A stretch of DNA of 64,000 nt from Escarpia spicata (taxonomy: Eukaryota; Annelida; Polychaeta; Sabellida; Siboglinidae): the NCBI GenBank assembly GCA_963995525.1, contig OZ023217.1, positions 186,001 through 250,000 of the forward strand. Direction: 5' to 3'. Position numbers and translations under genes: made by a program. Positions 53,330-61,075 of this stretch are shown piece by piece. Below the pieces are notes generated by a model. That model was not told the DNA's origin. It saw only the letters and a list, made by a program, of their open reading frames with translations, and ran no database searches. Position 1 is the first letter of the stretch. Each line of letters opens with the position of its first letter.

Positions 53330-56300
53330 TAAGAGTGGAACAACAGACAAGCCTCACACCTGCCAGACAGGGAAACAAGAGTGGAACAACAGACAAGCCT
53401 CACGCCTGCCAGACAGGGAAACAAAAGTGGAACAACAGACAAGCCTCACGCCTGCCAGACAGGGAAACAAGAGTGGAACAACAGACAAGCCTCACGCCTG
53501 CCAGACAGGGAAACAAGAGTGGAACAACAGACAAGCCTCACACCTGCCAGACAGGGAAACAAGAGTGGAACAACAGACAAGCCTCACACCTGCCAGACAG
53601 GGAAACTAGAGTGGAACAACAGACAAGCCTCACACCTGCCAGACAGGGAAACAAGAGTGGAACCACAAACAAGCCTCACACCTGCCAGACAGGGAAACAA
53701 GAGTGGAACAACAGACAAGCCTCACACCTGCCAGACAGGGAAACAAGAGTGGAACAACAGACAAGCCTCACGCCTGCCAGATAGGGAAAAAAGAGTGGAA
53801 CAACAGACAAGCCTCACGCCTGCCAGACAGGGAAACAAAAGTGGAACAACAGACAAGCCTCACGCCTGCCAGACAGGGAAACAAGAGTGGAACAACAGAC
53901 AAGCCTCACGCCTGCCAGACAGGGAAACAAGAGTGGAACAACAGACAAGCCTCACGCCTGCCACACAGGGAAACAAGAGTGGAACAACAGACAAGCCTCA
54001 CACCTGCCAGACAGGGAAACAAGAGTGGAACAACATACAAGCCTCATGCCTGCCAGACAGGGAAACAAGAGTGGAACAATAGACAAGCCTCACGCCTGCC
54101 AGACAGGGAAACAAGAGGAGAACAATAGACAAGGCTCACACCTGCCAGACAGGGAAACAAGAGTGGAACAACAGACAAGCCTCACACCTGCCAGACAGGG
54201 AAACAAGAGTGGAACAACAGACAAGCCTCACACCTGCCAGACAGGGAAACAAGAGTGGAACAACATACAAGCCTCACACCTGCCAGACAGGGAAACAAGA
54301 GTGGAACAACAGACAAGCCTCACGCCTGCCAGATAGGGAAAAAAGAGTGGAACAACAGACAAGCCTCACGCCTGCCAGACAGGGAAACAAAAGTGGAACA
54401 ACAGACAAGCCTCACGCCTGCCAAACAGGGAAATAAGAGTGGAACAACAGACAATCCTCACACCTGCCAGACAGGGAAACAAGAGTGGAACAACAGACAA
54501 GCCTCACGCCTGCCAGACAGGGAAACAAAAGTGGAACAACAGACAAGCCTCACGCCTGCCAGACAGGGAAACAAGAGTGGAACAACAGACAAGCCTCACG
54601 CCTGCCAGACAGGGAAACAAGAGTGGTACAACAGACAAGCCTCACACCTGCCAGACAGGGAAATAAGAGTGGAACAACAGACAAGCCTCACACCTGCCAG
54701 ACAGGGAAATAAGAGTGGAACAACAGACAAGCCTCACACCTGCCAGACAGGGAAACAAGAGTGGAACAACAGACAAGCCTCACACCTGCCAGACAGGGAA
54801 ACAAGAGGAGAACAACAGACAAGCCTCACGCCTGCCAGACAGGGAAACAAGAGTGGAACAACAGACAAGGCTCACACCTGCCAGACAGGGAAACAAGAGT
54901 GGAACAACAGACAAGCCTCACGCCTGCCAGACAGGGAAACAAGAGGAGAACAACAGACAAGCCTCACACCTGCCAGACAGGGAAACAAGAGGAGAACAAC
55001 AGACAAGCCTCACACCTGCCAGACAGGGAAACAAGAGTGGAACAACAGACAAGCCTCACACCTGCCAGACAGGGAAATAAGAGTGGAACAACAGACAAGG
55101 CTCACACCTGCCAGACAGGGAAACAAGAGTGGAACAACAGACAAGCCTCACACCTGCCAGACAGGGAAATAAGAGTGGAACAACAGACAAGCCTCACACC
55201 TGCCAGATAGGGAAACAAGAGTGGAACAACAGACAAGCCTCACGCATGCCAGATAGGGAAAAAAGAGTGGAACAACAGACAAGCCTCACGCCTGCCAAAC
55301 AGGGAAACAAGAGTGGAAAAACAGACAAGCCTCACGCCTGCCAGACAGGGAAACAAGAGTGGAACAACAGACAAGCCTCACGCCTGCCAGACAGGGAAAC
55401 AAAAGTGGAACAACAGACAAGCCTCACGCCTGCCAGACAGGGAAACAAGAGTGGAACAACAGACAAGCCTCACGCCTGCCAGACAGGGAAACAAGAGTGG
55501 AACAACAGACAAGCCTCACACCTGCTAGACAGGGAAACAAGAGTGGAACAACAGACAAGCCTCACACCTGCCAGACAGGGAAACTAGAGTGGAACAACAG
55601 ACAAGCCTCACACCTGCCAGACAGGGAAACAAGAGGAGAACAACAGACAAGCCTCACACCTGCCAGACAGGGAAACAAGAGTGGAACAACAGACAAGCCT
55701 CACACCTGCCAGACAGGGAAACAAGAGTGGAACAACAGACAAGCCTCACGCCTGCCAGATAGGGAAAAAAGATTGGAACAACAGACAAGCCTCACGCCTG
55801 CCAGACAGGGAAACAAAAGTGGAACAACAGACAAGCCTCACGCCTGCCAGACAGGGAAACAAGAGTGGAACAACAGACAAGCCTCACGCCTGCCAGACAG
55901 GGAAACAAGAGTGGAACAACAGACAAGCCTCACGCCTGCCACACAGGGAAACAAGAGTGGAACAACAGACAAGCCTCACACCTGCCAGACAGGGAAACAA
56001 GAGTGGAACAACATACAAGCCTCATGCCTGCCAGACAGGGAAACAAGAGTGGAACAATAGACAAGCCTCACGCCTGCCAGACAGGGAAACAAGAGGAGAA
56101 CAATAGACAAGGCTCACACCTGCCAGACAGGGAAACAAGAGGAGAACAACAGACAAGCCTCACACCTGCCAGACAGGGAAACAAGAGTGGAACAACAGAC
56201 AAGCCTCACACCTGCCAGACAGGGAAACAAGAGTGGAACAACAGACAAGCCTCACGCCTGCCACATAGGGAAAAAAGAGTGGAACAACAGACAAGCCTCA

Positions 56301-57843
56301 CGCCTGCCAGACAGGGAAACAAGAGTGGAACAACAGACAAGCCTCACGCCTGCCAGACAGGGAAACAAGAGTGGAACAACAGACAAGCCTCACACCTGCC
56401 AGACAGGGAAACAAGAGTGGAACAACAGACAAGCCTCACACCTGCCAGACAGGGAAACAAGAGTGGAACAACAGACAAGCCTCACACCTGCCAGACAGGG
56501 AAACAAGAGTGGAACAACAGACAAGCCTCACACCTGCCAGACAGGGAAACAAGAGTGGAACAACAGACAAGCCTCACACCTGCCAGACAGGGAAACAAGA
56601 GTGGAACAACATACAAGCCTCACACCTGCCAGACAGGGAAACAAGAGTGGAACAACAGACAAGCCTCACGCCTGCCAGATAGGGAAAAAAGAGTGGAACA
56701 ACAGACAAGCCTCACGCCTGCCAGACAGGGAAACAAAAGTGGAACAACAGACAAGCCTCACGCCTGCCAAACAGGGAAATAAGAGTGGAACAACAGACAA
56801 GCCTCACACCTGCCAGACAGGGAAACAAGAGTGGAACAACAGACAAGCCTCACGCCTGCCAGACAGGGAAACAAAAGTGGAACAACAGACAAGCCTCACG
56901 CCTGCCAGACAGGGAAACAAGAGTGGAACAACAGACAAGCCTCACGCCTGCCAGACAGGGAAACAAGAGTGGAACAACAGACAAGCCTCACACCTGCCAG
57001 ACAGGGAAACAAGAGTGGAACAACAGACAAGCCTCACACCTGCCAGACAGGGAAACTAGAGTGGAACAACAGACAAGCCTCACACCTGCCAGACAGGGAA
57101 ACAAGAGTGGAACCACAAACAAGCCTCACACCTGCCAGACAGGGAAACAAGAGTGGAACAACAGACAAGCCTCACACCTGCCAGACAGGGAAACAAGAGT
57201 GGAACAACAGACAAGCCTCACGCCTGCCAGATAGGGAAAAAAGAGTGGAACAACAGACAAGCCTCACGCCTGCCAGACAGGGAAACAAAAGTGGAACAAC
57301 AGACAAGCCTCACGCCTGCCAGACAGGGAAACAAGAGTGGAACAACAGACAAGCCTCACGCCTGCCAGACAGGGAAACAAGAGTGGAACAACAGACAAGC
57401 CTCACGCCTGCCACACAGGGAAACAAGAGTGGAACAACAGACAAGCCTCACACCTGCCAGACAGGGAAACAAGAGTGGAACAACATACAAGCCTCATGCC
57501 TGCCAGACAGGGAAACAAGAGTGGAACAATAGACAAGCCTCACGCCTGCCAGACAGGGAAACAAGAGGAGAACAATAGACAAGGCTCACACCTGCCAGAC
57601 AGGGAAACAAGAGTGGAACAACAGACAAGCCTCACACCTGCCAAACAGGGAAACAAGAGTGGAACAACAGACAAGCCTCACGCCTGCCAGACAGGGAAAC
57701 AAGAGGAGAACAACAGACAAGCCTCACACCTGCCAGACAGGGAAACAAGAGGAGAACAACAGACAAGCCTCACACCTGCCAGACAGGGAAACAAGAGTGG
57801 AACAACAGACAAGCCTCACACCTGCCAGACAGGGAAACAAGAG
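52795..57843 (+). repeat. Diverged copy of 39,133-44,181
   Basis: Private changes of this copy include GACAATCC near 54,454, GGAAAAACAG near 55,317 and AAGATTGG near 55,772. It carries the TGGTACAAC cassette marker at 54,623 in the same relative place as 40,961. Confidence 0.87.
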
Positions 57844-60800
57844 GAGAACAACAGACAAGCCTCACACCTGCCAGACAGGGAAACAAGAGGAGAACAACAG
57901 ACAAGCCTCACGCCTGCCAGACAGGGAAACAAGAGTGGAACAACAGACAAGCCTCACGTCTGCCAGACAGGGAAACAAGAGTGGAACAACAGACAAGCCT
58001 CACACCTGCCAGACAGGGAAACAAGAGTGGAACAACAGACAAGCCTCACGCCTGCCAGATAGGGAAAAAAAGTGGAACAACAGACAAGCCTCACGCCTGC
58101 CAGACAGGGAAACAAGATTGGAACAACAGACAAGCCTCACACCTGCCAGACAGGGAAACAAGAGTGGAACAACAGACAAACCTCACACCTGCCAGACAGG
58201 GAAACAAGAGTGGAACAACAGACAAGCCTCACACCTGCCAGACAGGGAAACAAGAGTGGAAAAACAGACAAGCCTCACACCTGCCAGACAGGGAAACAAG
58301 AGTGGAACAACAGACAAGCCTCACACCTGGCAGACAGGGAAACAAGAGTGGAACAACAGACAAGCCTCACACCTGCCAGACAGGGAAACAAGAGTGGAAC
58401 AACAGACAAGCCTCACACCTGACAGACAGGGAAACAAGAGTGGAACAACAGACAAGCCTCACACCTGCCAGACAGGGAAACAAGAGGAGAACAACAGACA
58501 AGCCTCACACCTGCCAGACAGGGAAACAAGAGTGGAACAACAGACAAGCCTCACACCTGCCAGACAGGGAAACAAGAGTGGAACAACAGACAAGCCTCAC
58601 GCCTGCCAGACAGGGAAACAAGAGTGGAACAACAGACAAGCCTCACACCTGCCAGACAGGGAAACAAGAGGAGAACAACAGACAAGCCTCACGCCTGCCA
58701 GACAGGGAAACAAGAGTGGAACAACAGACAAGGCTCACACCTGCCAGACAGGGAAACAAGAGTGGAACAACAGACAAGCCTCACGCCTGCCAGACAGGGA
58801 AACAAGAGGAGAACAACAGACAAGCCTCACACCTGCCAGACAGGGAAACAAGAGGAGAACAACAGACAAGCCTCACACCTGCCAGACAGGGAAACAAGAG
58901 TGGAACAACAGACAAGCCTCACACCTGCCAGACAGGGAAACAAGAGTGGAACAACATACAAGCCTCACACCTGCCAGACAGGGAAACAAGAGTGGAACAA
59001 CAGACAAGCCTCACGCCTGCCAGATAGGGAAAAAAGAGTGGAACAACAGACAAGCCTCACGCCTGCCAGACAGGGAAACAAGAGTGGAACAACAGATAAA
59101 CCTCACGCCTGCCAGACAGGGAAACAAGAGTGGAACAACAGACAAGCCTCACACCTGCCAGACAGGGAAACAAGAGGAGAACAACAGACAAGCCTCACGC
59201 CTGCCAGACAGGGAAACAAGAGTGGAACAACAGACAAGGCTCACACCTGCCAGACAGGGAAACAAGAGTGGAACAACAGACAAGCCTCACGCCTGCCAGA
59301 CAGGGAAACAAGAGGAGAACAACAGACAAGCCTCACACCTGCCAGACAGGGAAACAAGAGGAGAACAACAGACAAGCCTCACACCTGCCAGACAGGGAAA
59401 CAAGAGTGGAACAACAGACAAGCCTCACACCTGCCAGACAGGGAAACAAGAGGAGAACAACAGACAAGCCTCACGCCTGCCAGACAGGGAAACAAGAGTG
59501 GAACAACAGACAAGGCTCACACCTGCCAGACAGGGAAACAAGAGTGGAACAACAGACAAGCCTCACGCCTGCCAGACAGGGAAACAAGAGGAGAACAACA
59601 GACAAGCCTCACACCTGCCAGACAGGGAAACAAGAGGAGAACAACAGACAAGCCTCACACCTGCCAGACAGGGAAACAAGAGTGGAACAACAGACAAGCC
59701 TCACACCTGCCAGACAGGGAAACAAGAGTGGAACAACATACAAGCCTCACACCTGCCAGACAGGGAAACAAGAGTGGAACAACAGACAAGCCTCACGCCT
59801 GCCAGATAGGGAAAAAAGAGTGGAACAACAGACAAGCCTCACGCCTGCCAGACAGGGAAACAAGAGTGAAACAACATACAAGCCTCACACCTGCCAGACA
59901 GGGAAACAAGAGTGGAACAACAGATAAACCTCACGCCTGCCAGACAGGGAAACAAGAGTGGAACAACAGACAAGCCTCACACCTGCCAGACAGGGAAACA
60001 AGAGGAGAACAACAGACAAGCCTCACGCCTGCCAGACAGGGAAACAAGAGTGGAACAACAGACAAGGCTCACACCTGCCAGACAGGGAAACAAGAGTGGA
60101 ACAACAGACAAGCCTCACGCCTGCCAGACAGGGAAACAAGAGTGAAACAACATACAAGCCTCACACCTGCCAGACAGGGAAACAAGAGTGGAACAACAGA
60201 TAAACCTCACGCCTGCCAGACAGGGAAACAAGAGTGGAACAACAGACAAGCCTCACACCTGCCAGACAGGGAAACAAGAGGAGAACAACAGACAAGCCTC
60301 ACGCCTGCCAGACAGGGAAACAAGAGTGGAACAACAGACAAGGCTCACACCTGCCAGACAGGGAAACAAGAGTGGAACAACAGACAAGCCTCACGCCTGC
60401 CAGACAGGGAAACAAGAGGAGAACAACAGACAAGCCTCACAACTGCCAGACAGGGAAACAAGAGTGGAACAACAGACAAGCCTCACACCTGCCAGACAGG
60501 GAAATAAGAGTGGAACAACAGACAAGGCTCACACCTGCCAGACAGGGAAACAAGAGTGGTACAACAGACAAGCCTCACACCTGCCAGACAGGGAAATAAG
60601 AGTGGAACAACAGACAAGCCTCACACCTGCCAGACAGGGAAATAAGAGTGGAACAACAGACAAGCCTCACACCTGCCAGACAGGGAAACAAGAGTGGAAC
60701 AACAGACAAGCCTCACACCTGCCAGACAGGGAAACAAGAGGAGAACAACAGACAAGCCTCACGCCTGCCAGACAGGGAAACAAGAGTGGAACAACAGACA

Positions 60801-61075
60801 AGGCTCACACCTGCCAGACAGGGAAACAAGAGTGGAACAACAGACAAGCCTCACGCCTGCCAGACAGGGAAACAAGAGGAGAACAACAGACAAGCCTCAC
60901 ACCTGCCAGACAGGGAAACAAGAGGAGAACAACAGACAAGCCTCACACCTGCCAGACAGGGAAACAAGAGTGGAACAACAGACAAGCCTCACACCTGCCA
61001 GACAGGGAAATAAGAGTGGAACAACAGACAAGGCTCACACCTGCCAGACAGGGAAACAAGAGTGGAACAACAGAC
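57844..61075 (+). repeat. Cluster of short cassette repeats, left-type monomers
   Basis: A cassette of GAGGAG, CACGCC and GACAAGGCTC monomers starts at 58,624, 59,130, 59,406, 59,958, 60,234 and 60,694, i.e. 11, 6, 12, 6 and 10 monomers apart. AGAGTGAAACAACATAC followed by AGATAAACC recurs (about 59,865 and 60,139). The first part, to about 58,430, relates to 24.8-25.5 kb. Unique single variants include CACCTGGCAGAC (58,326) and CACAACTGCC (60,438). TGGTACAAC recurs at 60,556. Confidence 0.82.
58038..58082 (+). repeat. 45-bp monomer (single 1-bp deletion of the window)
   Basis: The monomer reads CAGATAGGGAAAAAAAGTGG, where the usual relative has GGGAAAAAAGAGTGG, so the interval from one GACAAG to the next (58,083) is 45 bases. 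The loss lies beside a seven-A run. A 46-bp relative with seven A followed by TGTGG occurs at about 63,856. It shifts the register by -1 for the rest of the window. Confidence 0.93.
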
